From Gryganskiella cystojenkinii (lineage: Eukaryota > Mortierellomycota > Mortierellomycetes > Mortierellales > Mortierellaceae): a DNA stretch of 31,695 nucleotides. Shown one piece after another: positions 19,632-29,976 of the stretch. The stretch is from the NCBI GenBank assembly GCA_015852425.1, contig JAAAIG010000435.1, positions 1-31,695 of the forward strand. The letters are read 5' to 3'. Position numbers and translations under genes: made by a program. Each line of letters opens with the position of its first letter. Position 1 is the first letter of the stretch. The notes below the pieces were generated by a model. The model made no database searches. It saw nothing but the letters and a program-made list of their open reading frames with translations, and had not been told where the DNA came from.

Positions 19632-22600
19632 TTACACAATCTCAAAGGCCTCGCCACCATCCTCAGACTCCACCCGTCTGAATCCCTGACCCGCGTTCCG
19701 ACCACGCAGTTTTTGGTTCTCTCTGGCCCCAAAATACTTGCGGGCTTCCTCGGCCCAAAAGACCGTACTCGTCAATAATGTGATCCCCAACAGGTCAGTG
19801 AACGTCAGGGCCTCGGTCTGGAAAACAGTCTGGAAGAATGGCATATAGATCACAAAGAATTGACCCAGGATCGATCCCAACACACTGAAGTTGAACATCT
19901 TGTTTGTCGTAAAACCCACACTGAAGATTGACTTCTTTTCCGATCGACACGCCAGCGCGTTGAACATGTCAAAGAACACAAACGTCGTGAACGTCATGGT
20001 CGTATCGCGGGCCGTCACACTGCCATCTGTCATCTCGTGCACATACACAAACATGGTTCCTGCAACAATGATCATGGCCGAGGTCAGAACACGACGCAAC
20101 AACAATGGTGTTAGAATAGCCGCATCACGCGCACGTGGGGGCTTCTTCATCACATCGTCATCCACTGGCTCGACTCCTAACGACTGTGCTGGTGGTCCAT
20201 CCATCAAGATGTCTAAAGAAAGAAAGAGTGGGTGGTGGGTGAGTGAGTGAGGAGGGAGAAGGAGACGACACGGTTAATTGCCTTGTTCACTTGCCACCAC
20301 CACCGCAATAACATTTTCGCCGCTGTAAAAAACCTGTCCTTAGTACTTACTAATCCAGAGAATCTGCATGGCATTGAGAGGATTGTCGAGTCCAAAGAGG
20401 GTAGCCATGGCGATGAGCGTCAGTGCTGCAACACTGGTGCTGAGCTGGAAAGTCAAAAAGTTTTGAATGTTGTAAAAGATGGATTTGCCTATGAGAGAAG
20501 AAAAAAACATGAGATATGAGAGACATGCTTCTTTTTCTGCAGAGTAGTTGATATCGTCTATCCCAAAATAAAGAATCGATCATTACCTTCTTCGACTGCT
20601 CCGAGGATGGTCGAAAAATCGTCGTCAACGAGAATCATATCAGCGGCCTCCTTGGCCACATCCGTGCCGCTCCGTCCCATGGAGATACCAATGTCGGCCA
20701 GCTTGAGAGCAGGGGCATCGTTGACTCCGTCACCCGTCATGGCCACGATACAGCCCTTGGCTTGGAACGCAGAAACGATCGCCATCTTGTGCTTGGGTGT
20801 CGTGCGAGCAAATACTGAAATATTCGTCACGGCGTCCTGAAGCTGTCTCTCCGTCATGTTCTCGATATCGGTTCCAGTCAGGCAAGATCCCTTACCAGGG
20901 TTAATAGGGAATCCAAGACGACGAGCAATGGAAAGAGCGGTAGCATCTAAATGTTTTGAAAGGAAAAAAATATTGGTTAGAAGACTGTAGGCGGAATAGC
21001 TTGTATGTCGTCTCTGAGTGAACTCCATACAGTCATCAACATACCAGCATCTCCAGTAATCATGATAACCTTGACACCACTGCCCACCAACGTGCGGATA
21101 CTATCCTCAACACCAGGTCTTGGGGGATCATGCATTGCAACGATACCAACAAATGTCAAACGCTCCAAATCATTTCCAAAAGCCATAGCGAGAACACGAA
21201 GACCATGGCTAGCCATCTCGTTCGCCTGCGCCAAGACTTTCTCCTTCGCCTCGATATCCAAGGGAAGTGAGCTGCCCTCGCTCCTGTAATAGTTGACACA
21301 ACGCTCCAAGACGGGTTCGATAGCCCCCTTGAAGTAATAAGAGCCCAACGATCCACTTTGGCTCACAGGAGCATTAGTGGGGTCGATGGCATGCTCGGGA
21401 GTCTGCTTGTGACCGTGCTGTCCTCCGGGGATGAGAGCGCATCGGACGTGCATAAACTTTTGTTCAGAGTTGAAAGGGAACTCGGAAATACGCTCAAAGA
21501 GCTAAAGTTACAGTGGCAAAAAAAAATGGAAGATGAATGTAAGGTCAGTCATCGCTCATCCCCTTTTCGAGCTCGACAAAGCCAAAGATAAATTTGAAGG
21601 TAATACGTACAGGACGCTCGTCCGACACACCCAGGCCTTTCAAGATCTCGATCAAGGCAATGTCTGTGGGTTGACCAATCCATTTCGAGTGCTCATCCAA
21701 GAAGGCGTTGTTACAGAGGTTTCCAACTTGGAGCAGGCGACGCAATCCAGGGTGAACATCGACATCAACACCCTTAGCCTGATCCAACTCCACGGGGAAT
21801 CCCTCGGCCAGAGTAAAAGCCTTGGTAACAGTCATCTGGTTCATAGTTAAAGTTCCTACAAGATAACAAAGAAGTGTTAATATTCAGAATGCGATTGTTT
21901 CCTCGGTAAAAAAACGAAAACAGGTTATGATTTTTACCAGTCTTGTCGGCACAGACAACGTTAACAGAGCCCAAAGTCTCGACACTGGGAAGTTTCTTGA
22001 TAATAGCCTTGCGGTTGGCCATTCGCAACACACCCAAAGCAAGAGTGACAGTGACGACAATAGGAAGGCCCTCTGGGATGGCCGCGACGGCCAAACTGAC
22101 ACCGATGGTCATCATCTCGAGCCAGTGCTTGCCCTGGAAGAGTCCAATCAAGACGATCACTCCAATAATCGCAAACGAGAGCATCGAAAGCTTTTTTCCG
22201 AGTTCATCCATGCTCAACTGAAGTGGTGTCTTTCGGATTTCGACCTCCTGCATCATTGTAAAGACGACACCAAACTCGGTTTCCTTGGAGGTTCCAACGA
22301 CGATTCCAGTACCGTGTCCGTTCCTGACCAAAGTACCCATATAGGCAATGTTCTTGCGCTCCGTGATCGTTAATTCAGAGTACTCATTTCCAGAGATGGC
22401 CTCGGTCTGCTTCTTGCAGGGCTTGTTCTCTCCTGTCAAGTTAGACTCGTCAATTTCGAGATCGACCGCGGAGACGAGTCTGCAGTCGGCTGGGATCCTG
22501 TCTCCAATGCCAAACTTGACCAAATCTCCAGGAACCAGCTGGCTGGCGAGAGTTGACGTCTGAGTGTCGTCGCTATCATAAAAAGTGAAGGACGGCTGTC

Positions 22601-24515
22601 AATAAATATACTCCACGGACGAATACTCTTCATGCATAATCGAAATAACAAAAAGAAAAAGGACAAAAAAATGGTGCGTTTTGTCGGGGCACGATGAGAG
22701 CACTCATCCCAAAGGCCGTCTCCCATTCGTGTCCCATGAAATATGCCAAAAAAGCAAAAATGTTCAACCCAAAAGCTAAAATAATTTCTTCGATGGAAAT
22801 GTTCTTCGGCTGGGTCTGCTTTCTTCCATTCTTCCGTCCCAATGATAGGAATTGCTGGTAAAATGGACAATCAGGGCTCTCTTTCATTTTTGTCTGCTTT
22901 TTTTTTTTTTTTTTTTTGCTGACGCTTTGCATCCTCAGATGCGCGAACACAAACGTTTCCGCGTCCTCTACACGCTCAATATTTTTTCTCTCCCACTCAC
23001 AGAAATTGATCAATTTTCCAAACAGAACAAGTAGAACGTAAAAAAAGGCCTCAACTCCTTTTGATAAAACCGGATGGAGCCTAGCGTCTAACCGGCTCTC
23101 ATCCCTTTTCAATCCAATCATGGTTTGCACTCTTAAAAAGCACTTGCATCGACAAAAAAGAAAAAGACCCTGTTCTTCACCTCAATCAACAAAAGAGCGA
23201 TTGAGTTTACCGACCCGGACTTACCGAATTACATGGCAATGATGAGGGACCAACTTGTTCAAGGCTTCTAATGATTTTTCTGATCGGTATTCTTGCACAA
23301 ACGCCACTGTTTTCGAGGGGAGAGAGAAGTGCAAGAGGTCATAGAGAGAAAGGGGGGGGGGGGAGGAACATTGCATGGAGGGAAGAGAAAACAAAGAGAA
23401 ACTCAGGGGTGAGTTGCCTGCAGATCGATCCAAAAGGCAAAGAAAGGAATGATTTCTCTTGCTTGAAGAATGCTTGGTTAGTTGCACGAAAAGTAGGATT
23501 CTATTGTCCTCGGTCGATCAGTGTCCCCTAGCCCAGCGTTGTTTCCCTATAGTCGTCGATCACTTCCAAGAGTCGAAGATTCCTCGTTGTTGCTGTTGAC
23601 GAGGATGATCTTAATTCCAGGACAAAAAGAACCGAGTCCCATTTCGCAATCCTTAGAAGAAGGAAAGGTTTTTTTTTGTCTCGCCTCCTATCCCCCCCCT
23701 TTTGTATTTTTTTTTTCAAACACACAGTTGGGGTTGAGAGGAGTCCAAAGTCCTGTCCAGGAGGACAACTTTTCCTTTCTTCGTTTGGGGTTCTCTGTTG
23801 TTTTGCGAAAAGGGTGGTTTTCGTTCTGTGAGAAAAAAAAAAAAAGGAAAAAAGTTGGAGCAACCAAAAAGGATTCTCCTCTATGCCACGTAGTGATCGA
23901 AATCCCTGGATCCAGTGGGTTTGCCCGAGCCCAGTCTTTTCTTATTTTTATCTCTGACTTTCCAGATCGAATATTCCAGGTGTCAACGAGGGAACGCACT
24001 GCCGCAGGGTCCTGCTCACGCTCTCTCTCGCTCTTTCGCCGACTGTACCCATTGTCCAGTGTGTTTTGCCATTGATTCTCCAGTATTTCATTGAATCGAG
24101 CTTTACCCGTGACAACAATGAGAATCGCCTGTGAATAGAAAAAAAAGGATATAAAAAGAAGGGCTTAGCTGTTTGATCTAGACATGAATGACAAAAATAG
24201 TTGAAATGAGACCATCAAACTCACCAAGGTAATACTGATGGCATCATCCTTCTGACCCATCGCCAGCGAGACGACGGCCGAGGCCAAGAGCAGGAGGATG
24301 AGCGGGTTCTCGTAAAAGGACTTGAAAAATTTCAAATAGATGGGCTCGTCATCCTCGACCTCGAATTCGTTCAGACCATAACGGAGTCGACGGTTGTTGG
24401 CTTCTTGAGTCGAGAGACCGCTGACAGCACTGGTCTCGAGCTGACCTGCAGTCTCTTCGGGCGTGCGTCTTGCAAAAGCAGCAGAGGGTGTGGCGATGGT
24501 GGCCTGAGTCGTCAT
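19632..24515 (-). CDS. PMR1: Golgi Ca2+/Mn2+-transporting P-type ATPase (SPCA/PMR1)
   Basis: The pump loads Ca2+ and Mn2+ into the Golgi, which supports glycosylation and secretion. Nine exons (24515-24225, 24128-24107, 23306-23225, 22572-21938, 21855-21611, 21501-21045, 20946-20587, 20488-20351, 20212-19632) give 936 residues. Key motifs: LTGENKP in the actuator domain, PEGLP in membrane helix 4, the phosphorylated D341 in [20 protein letters not shown] in the hinge, and [16 protein letters not shown] in helix 6. The Gln in PPAQS marks the secretory-pathway class rather than SERCA. Exon 2 is only 22 nt but encodes family-conserved AILIVVT; introns 2 and 3 (800 and 652 nt) are far longer than others here. 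The first ATG in frame is 24515. An upstream TTG would add 19 residues without support. Confidence 0.96.
22898..22917. repeat. 20-base homopolymer T run in PMR1 intron 3
   Basis: Twenty T on the plus strand, hence A20 in the pre-mRNA, within the 652-nt intron 3. It is prone to length errors in sequencing. Confidence 0.85.
23352..23363. repeat. 12-base homopolymer G run in PMR1 intron 2
   Basis: Twelve G on the plus strand (C12 in the transcript), about 45 nt from the acceptor of the 800-nt intron 2. Nearby sequence is also low in complexity. Confidence 0.8.
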
Positions 24516-25200
24516 GGCACGTTTTGTTATTCGATGAGAACCAAGTGTTGTGTTGATTGCCTCCAGAGGCAATTAAAAGGCTGAAGGGGAGGGGTGGCAG
24601 GGACCTCGAATCACAGGTGGATGAGTCCTGAGTGATTTTCGCCTTTGAGAGCTAACAGACAGAGGATGGTGAAAGTGAAGAGGGGGATTACGAGTAAAAG
24701 AAACAAGATCAGGAAAAGAATTGAAAGGGAGAGAAGAACAAAAGGAGTGGAGAAAAGATGAATTAGAGACAAAAAGAAAAGGGACCGACAGAAAGGAAAA
24801 AAAAATTGTTCGCGGAACTGTGCTGTGAGAGCCCTGGATGAATGTTTGTCTGTTTTGTCGGTCTTTTGGACTTTCATTTTTGGTAGTACGAAAAATGAAA
24901 AAAAGAACAAAAGAAGCCTGAACCAGACAACACAACATACTCATTTCTTTCTCCTCCTTTCCCCTTCCCCTGCAAAAAAAAAAGGCAGAACGGGAAGAAG
25001 AAAGAAAGAAAGAAAGAAAGCCTCCCCTCCCCCGCTTCTTCCCTCTTTGCCCTGGGACAAAAGGAGGCAAACAAATAGAAGAAAAAACGCGCCTCTCTGG
25101 TGCGCGCTTCATATTTACAACAGACTTTGCTCATGGTTCCCCATCTCTATGTTTATTATCAGAATGTCAATTTACAGCAGACTTTTTCTTTTTTGGTTCT
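24516..25200. other. Intergenic: PMR1 promoter side and 3' flank of the membrane-protein gene
   Basis: No gene is seen in these 685 bp. The sequence is strongly strand-biased, purine-rich on plus in the left part, with a GAAA microsatellite at about 24997-25020. Open frames here encode only Lys/Arg or Phe/Ser runs. Confidence 0.5.
24997..25020. repeat. GAAA microsatellite
   Basis: About five to six tandem GAAA units lie in intergenic DNA upstream of PMR1 (read on minus). Confidence 0.8.
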
Positions 25201-26295
25201 CTATCGAGATCGGGAACTACTAGGTCGACGGACAGGAGACCGACCTACTCCTGAGGGATGATGATGATAATTCGACTCGAACGTATGCATCGGCACAAGG
25301 ACCTCGCCTCCTCTACCTCGTTGACGAGTCGATTTCGGATCCTCCATATCCTGAAACTGCGCCAGATCAGGTGTCGCATTGTTGTTGTTGTAACGGTTGT
25401 TTTGATGATGTGATTGCTCTCTCATATCAATCGAGACCGAATCCGAGGCGGCGTATCGACTGTGGCCGTTCTGGTGATGACCGTTGTTGTTACTGCCCCA
25501 ATCCACAAACGTCGTAGCTGCATCAGAGTACTGGCTATCCCTGGCGCCGCTTCTGTTATGATTATAAAATCCGGGCTCGGGTGTCTCCAACCTCTGGAAC
25601 GCATGTTGATGATCATCCTGTCTGGCTGCAGGCTTCTTGAAATAAGCATCCTGTTTCTTGACTTTACGGACATTCAATCCAGTTTTTGGCTTTTTCTCCT
25701 TCTTTGGCGGTGCCACATATTGAGCCGCTTGATAAACCTGGTAGACACCGATGAAGACACCAATCGCCAACACGGCCGAGACTAGAGCGACCAAGAGTTT
25801 GCCTTTCTCGGGATCCATTACCCAGTCGTCCGCGCTGGGCATCTTGGTTTGGACAGCCATGTTGGATGGAAAGGGTGTATCACTGAACGATCCACTCTCT
25901 CGTGTCGAAGGAGCTGTACCTTCCCATCGGATCGAGACCACGTTGGCAAGGTTGCCGGTGTTGGCCCAGGATCCGACTGTCGATCCCATTGGGGTTTGAC
26001 AGTAACGATATGCGTAAATGTTTAGCGCAGCGCGGGTATCGTTCATGGAAGCTGTGGTATAGTTACCATTGGATAATAAAGAAAGGTCGAGCTCGACACA
26101 GTCCTTGGGGATTGGCTGTTCGCCGAGGGAATTGCCGGCACTGTCTAGGAACGAGAGTGTGAGGGTAGGTGTGGTGGCTTGAGCTGAGACCAGGGAGGAC
26201 GCGGTGGAGGCGAGAAGGGTGAGTGCTGTGGAGAGAAAGAAGAGTACTTTTGTGGCTCGCGTCCTCCTTGAGGAGAGAGTGATTGTATGTGACAT
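25201..26295 (-). CDS. Type I single-pass membrane protein of unknown function
   Basis: This intronless gene encodes 364 residues. I chose the first ATG in frame (26295); longer frames start at TTG. Residues 1-40 form a signal peptide with a hydrophobic core (VLFFLSTALTLLAS) ending near SAQA. The lumenal or extracellular part (about 41-166) has two Cys (66 and 99, a possible disulfide) and two N-glycosylation sequons (NYT at 78, NDT at 85). One transmembrane helix spans about 167-191. The inner tail starts with a Lys-rich stop-transfer segment (PPKKEKKPK) and is His/Asn/Arg/Ser-rich and probably disordered, ending in RRPSSSRSR. The layout resembles a fungal cell-surface or secretory-pathway membrane protein. 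I recognise no domain. It diverges from the small secreted protein gene. Confidence 0.82.
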   Translation of the reverse strand: MSHTITLSSRRTRATKVLFFLSTALTLLASTASSLVSAQATTPTLTLSFLDSAGNSLGEQPIPKDCVELDLSLLSNGNYTTASMNDTRAALNIYAYRYCQTPMGSTVGSWANTGNLANVVSIRWEGTAPSTRESGSFSDTPFPSNMAVQTKMPSADDWVMDPEKGKLLVALVSAVLAIGVFIGVYQVYQAAQYVAPPKKEKKPKTGLNVRKVKKQDAYFKKPAARQDDHQHAFQRLETPEPGFYNHNRSGARDSQYSDAATTFVDWGSNNNGHHQNGHSRYAASDSVSIDMREQSHHQNNRYNNNNATPDLAQFQDMEDPKSTRQRGRGGEVLVPMHTFESNYHHHPSGVGRSPVRRPSSSRSR

Positions 26296-27410
26296 TATTG
26301 TGGAAAGGAAGGTGCTGAGGAAAGATGAACGGTTAGGAACGGCTTTGATGATTCTCGGAACTGATGCAAGAGAGAGGGGGAAATAACGGAAAAAGTAGAG
26401 GTGGAGGGGCTTTTCTAGATAATTAAGGTGGTACAAACGGAGGGGCTGCTGCGAGGGTCGTGTGAGGTGTAGCAAAAAATTGATTGTTCTCCCGGGATTG
26501 ACGCTCAAAATGAGAAGGATGCAGGAGAATGAATGGATTCGAGATGAGAAAATGCGGACGAGAAAAGATGATGAAAGCGAAAGAGAATGAAAAGAGAATC
26601 ACAAACTCACCAAAGAAAAAAAGAAACAATAGAAGGGAGGAAGACATGAAAAAAGCGAGACAGTCAACCAGGGCGGAGACCAACTTTGGCGTCAACCAAA
26701 AATATTTTTTTTCGGATCCCAAGGTGGGTTATCCAGGCAATCCAGGAACAAGTAATCACACGAGGAAAAACAAACGCAAATATACACGCGAGGGGTGGAA
26801 CTTGAAAATAGCAAAGAGGAGATGAAAAGAAGAAGGAGGGCTATTTTTGGTGGTGATTTTCAAAGAAAGAGCCCTTTCTTTATTTTTGTTCCTCCGTCTG
26901 GCCTTTCGGTCTCTCCGCACCCTGTTTTCCAGGTATGCTATTTCCTACATTCTTGTGTCCATAGTCCGTAGCCACACTCAGAAGGTACATGCCCAGGTCC
27001 ATATCGGCACTCTTTTTCTCCCGCCACCGCCTCTTATTTACTCTTTCTGAGCTTCATCGGGGATGATTGAAACATTCAAAATAGACTGTGCAGTAGAAGA
27101 ATAATCTGCTCGCGTGTCTAAGTCCCGCCAACAACAATGATATAGCAGTGCCGACGTGCGTTTGTGATGGAGCGCAACTCAGAACACACATGGCAGAAGC
27201 CTAGACATAACAATACACTCTCAGTTTCCCTTCCGGATCTTCGCCCCAGCGCGAACGGGAATGGGAATCGATCAGGATTGCTTTGCAAAATTTAAGCTTA
27301 TTGTTCTTTTTTTTTGGTTCTGGCTTTTCCACTCACACGCACGCGCCCCTTCGACTTACCAGACTAGCCCTTTTGTTATCAACTGTTCACAATCAAAAAA
27401 TTACAAAAGT
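26296..27410. other. Divergent intergenic region, no gene seen
   Basis: These 1115 bp separate the membrane-protein gene (-) from the small secreted protein gene (+) and must hold both promoters. Left of about 26860 the plus strand is A/G-rich with short unconvincing frames. A plus-strand frame upstream of 27411 is open from 27261 but lacks a signal or composition that argues for an earlier start. I found no TATA box, tRNA or snRNA-like element. Confidence 0.5.
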
Positions 27411-27824
27411 ATGAGCACGATGTTCTCTCCAAAGTTGACCATCCTCCTTATTGCCGTCCTCCTCGTCTGTAATGCCCCTGTCTCCTCCACAGCCGCAAAC
27501 CCAATCGCTCGTCTTAGCAACGACGGAATCATCAAGAACGACAAACGCAGTGATGACGGCAGCGTCCAAACATATCGAGATGCTACCATCTGTGACGCGA
27601 AATGCTATGCCGCGGCGTTGCGTGAAACTGGTGATGACCAGAGAGCCAATCAGTTGTTGATGTGTTCAGGAAAAGCAACCTCGATGTTCAACACAAGGGA
27701 CGAGATCAAGAAAAACTTTGGCTATTGTCTCGATGCCGCCACGTCCTCTCTTTCGGAAGCCAATCGTTCCACTGTTCAGAACAGACGAGAAACACTGTTG
27801 GTGGATAAAAGTATCTGTTCCTAA
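27411..27824 (+). CDS. Small secreted cysteine-containing protein with a KR processing site
   Basis: The protein has 137 residues and no intron. I placed the start at ATG 27411 because the next residues (MSTMFSPKLTILLIAVLLVC) form a signal peptide, probably cleaved near STAA-N (28-30). A dibasic KR at 45-46, after an acidic/Asn-rich stretch, is a likely Kex2 site that would release a mature domain of about 91 residues. The mature part has five Cys (61, 65, 85, 106, 136), the first two as CDAKC, and one N-glycosylation sequon (NRS at 118). An odd Cys count leaves one free or allows dimerisation. I recognise no family. Secreted proteins of this size in fungi include candidate effectors and wall proteins, but nothing here shows which. 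Confidence 0.75.
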   Translation: MSTMFSPKLTILLIAVLLVCNAPVSSTAANPIARLSNDGIIKNDKRSDDGSVQTYRDATICDAKCYAAALRETGDDQRANQLLMCSGKATSMFNTRDEIKKNFGYCLDAATSSLSEANRSTVQNRRETLLVDKSICS

Positions 27825-28270
27825 AGATTCGCTAAACTAGCTGCAAACTAGAGCCTAGAGAGAAAGAGAAGGAGTCAAGAGACCCACTTCGTCCACACTT
27901 TTTTCATCCTCGCCTCGGTCACGCTGTTTATTTTTTTTGTTTTGGCTTGGTCTCGGTAATGCATATTATTTTTATTTGTTTTTTTTTGCCAAACCTGAAG
28001 CTCTCCTTTGACAAGAATTGCCACCAGAGTCAACGCCGCGTTTTCAACGCATTAAGAGCATTTTTTAGCTTGACGTTTTCTGACGAATTGGTGACGACCT
28101 GCTCTCGTTCGTTCGTTCTCACGACTCTTTTTGGTTGGTGGCGTTTCTGGTCAAAGAAATAAGGTATAAAAGAAAGAGGGGTCGTCGCTTGACCATTTTC
28201 CTTTATCCTCTTTCTTCACTAGCTAACACTTCTTCTTTGTCAATAACCCCACATCCAGACACAGTACACA
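27825..28270. promoter_or_regulatory. Intergenic region with the GST-like gene promoter
   Basis: These 446 bp hold the 3' flank of the small secreted protein gene and the promoter of the GST-like gene. TATAAAA at 28165-28171 is followed by a pyrimidine-rich initiator-like stretch (28193-28220) and a leader with the start context CACAATG. No poly(A) hexamer is clear for the upstream gene. Confidence 0.6.
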
Positions 28271-29379
28271 ATGACTACCAACCCTCGCGCCAAGATCCAC
28301 TACTTGAACCCCAGTGCCGGCTTTAAGTCCACCAAGGAGCGCGCCGAATTCCTTGCCTCGGTTGATAACAAGGACCTTGAATTCACTGTCCTCTACTGGG
28401 AAATCGGCTCTGTGGGTTCGGTCGCTCGTGATATCCTTGCGCTCGCAGAGGTAGATTTCAAGAACACCTACCCCAGCGATGAGGATTGGGAAGCTGGCAA
28501 GGTTGAGACCGCATTCTCCGTATTGCCAATGCTGACCATTAAGAGCAAGAAAACTGGCCAGGTAAAGAAGACGGAAAAAGAAAAAGAAAAGGCTTGTCAG
28601 ACTGATGATGATGTCTTTTGTTGCATGACAAACACGTTAATGATTGTTATCATATCCTTTTTACCTCCCCTGTTAAAAAAGGAACTCGTCTTGTCCGAGT
28701 CCATGATCATTGACATGTTCTTAGCCGAGCGATTTGGTCTCATGGGAGACGACGAGTGGGAGAAACTCGCCATCAGCTCTTTCTACTCCAACCTTTACTT
28801 CTTGCGTGAGCGCACCTTCTCTGAAGTCCAAGACGTCCCAAAGGATTTCAAGAAGCAGGCCCGCGACGGTTTTTTCAAGTACACACTTAGAAAGTTCCTC
28901 GAAGACCACGAGTACCATTTGTTGAACAATGGAAACAATGGCCACTATGTTGGCAACAAGGTACTGAACAAAAGCAATAGACCGTGCAACCCCCCCGCAT
29001 TCTCCTCCCTTCCCTGCAAACTAACTGATTACCTCAATTATTCTTCCCACGCCCATAGCTGTCTCTCGCAGATCTCTTCCTGTGGAACGTCGTTCACTAT
29101 TACTCCACTCTTCCTTGGGGTGAAATGGTTCTTGAAAAGTTCCGAGAATGCAAGCCGTTCTGGAAGGTCTACGAGACTGTCGATAAACTCCAGAATCCAG
29201 GTCTGGTTGCCTGGCGCAACTCTGCAGAGTTCAGAAAGCTTGAAGAGGGTTCCTTGAAGTGGTACTTGAGAGCGACCCACCCTGGTGAGGAGAACATCGC
29301 CGCCCCCGTGGCTGCAAAGTTCAACCAGAAAACCTTGTCGGATGCCACTGCCAAGCTCAGTGTTAACGCCGAACCTTGA
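28271..29379 (+). CDS. Glutathione S-transferase-like protein
   Basis: This is probably a cytosolic enzyme that conjugates glutathione to electrophiles. Three exons (28271-28561, 28682-28960, 29059-29379) give 296 residues. The N-terminal thioredoxin-like fold (about 38-115) shows the class pattern VLYWEIGSVGSVARDILALAEV, the cis-proline of VLPMLTI and the glutathione-contacting pair in LSES. The C-terminal helical domain has the N-capping box in LSLADLFLWN. The ~30-residue N-terminal lead and ~45-residue C-terminal tail are longer than in a typical 210-residue GST. The catalytic Tyr/Ser is not certain. Intron 2 has a CTAAC branch site (29021-29025). Intron 1 (120 nt) is stop-free, divisible by three and ends in an A-rich acceptor. 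A TATA box lies about 100 bp upstream. It could also be a non-enzymatic GST-fold protein. Confidence 0.85.
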
Positions 29380-29976
29380 GTAGGACGGTATAACGCGAGA
29401 AGGATGTTTTGGACGAAAATATGCGAATGCTCAAATAAAAATCTACGCGGATGCCGTCGCGGTTTCTATTTTTTTTTCCTTCTTTTTTTATTTGAGGACA
29501 AGACGTGGAGCTGCTAAGAGAAGAAATGATAGTAAAAAAACAAACAAGACAAGAGGAGGATGAAATGGTATCCTGCTCCACTACGCTTGCCTCTCACAAG
29601 AGAGAAAGACAAATGAAAGAAAAAGAAGTATGGATAAGCAAATGTGCATGGAAATCCAACGAGAGGAGTATAAAACAAGCGAGTGGCGAAAGTGACATAT
29701 GTGCATTATTGATAGGGTAGTCGGTCGATATCATATCAAACGGTAGCAAGAATGTGATTTGTTGGCGTGCTGGGGTTATTTTGGGTACAAACAAAGCAAG
29801 AACTGAAAAAAAAAGATGGAAAGCAGACAGCAGAGAAAAAAGAGAAAAGAAAAAAGACAATATAAGCTTGATAGACGGACGAAAAGGGCGAACGAAAGGA
29901 CTCGGTTCGAAGCGAACTGAGGAAGGGACGGACGGACGGAGCGGCGACGATCAAGTGATAATGGTACCTTCAGCGT
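29380..29976. other. Convergent intergenic region
   Basis: These 597 bp lie between the 3' ends of the GST-like gene (+) and the KH gene (-). Apart from the GST poly(A) signal the stretch is A/G-rich on plus, with a short GGAC repeat near 29927-29940. No gene is seen. Confidence 0.5.
29434..29439 (+). terminator. Poly(A) signal of the GST-like gene
   Basis: AATAAA lies 55 nt after the stop codon of the GST-like gene, followed by a T-rich tract at 29466-29491. Confidence 0.55.

Noticed and set aside
22630..23130. 166-codon minus-strand frame in PMR1 intron 3
   Set aside because: Contains a poly-Lys run from the T20 tract. The PMR1 protein is complete without it: exon 3 joins exon 4 in phase with family sequence.
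23521..24075. 184-codon plus-strand frame inside PMR1 intron 2
   Set aside because: Low-complexity Phe/Lys/Ser runs made by homopolymers, no domain, no splice or promoter support. An intron-nested gene remains possible but unsupported.
26296..27410. tRNA, snRNA or 5S gene in the longest intergenic gap
   Set aside because: No A/B box pair with foldable arms, no U6-like or Sm-site pattern could be made out by eye.
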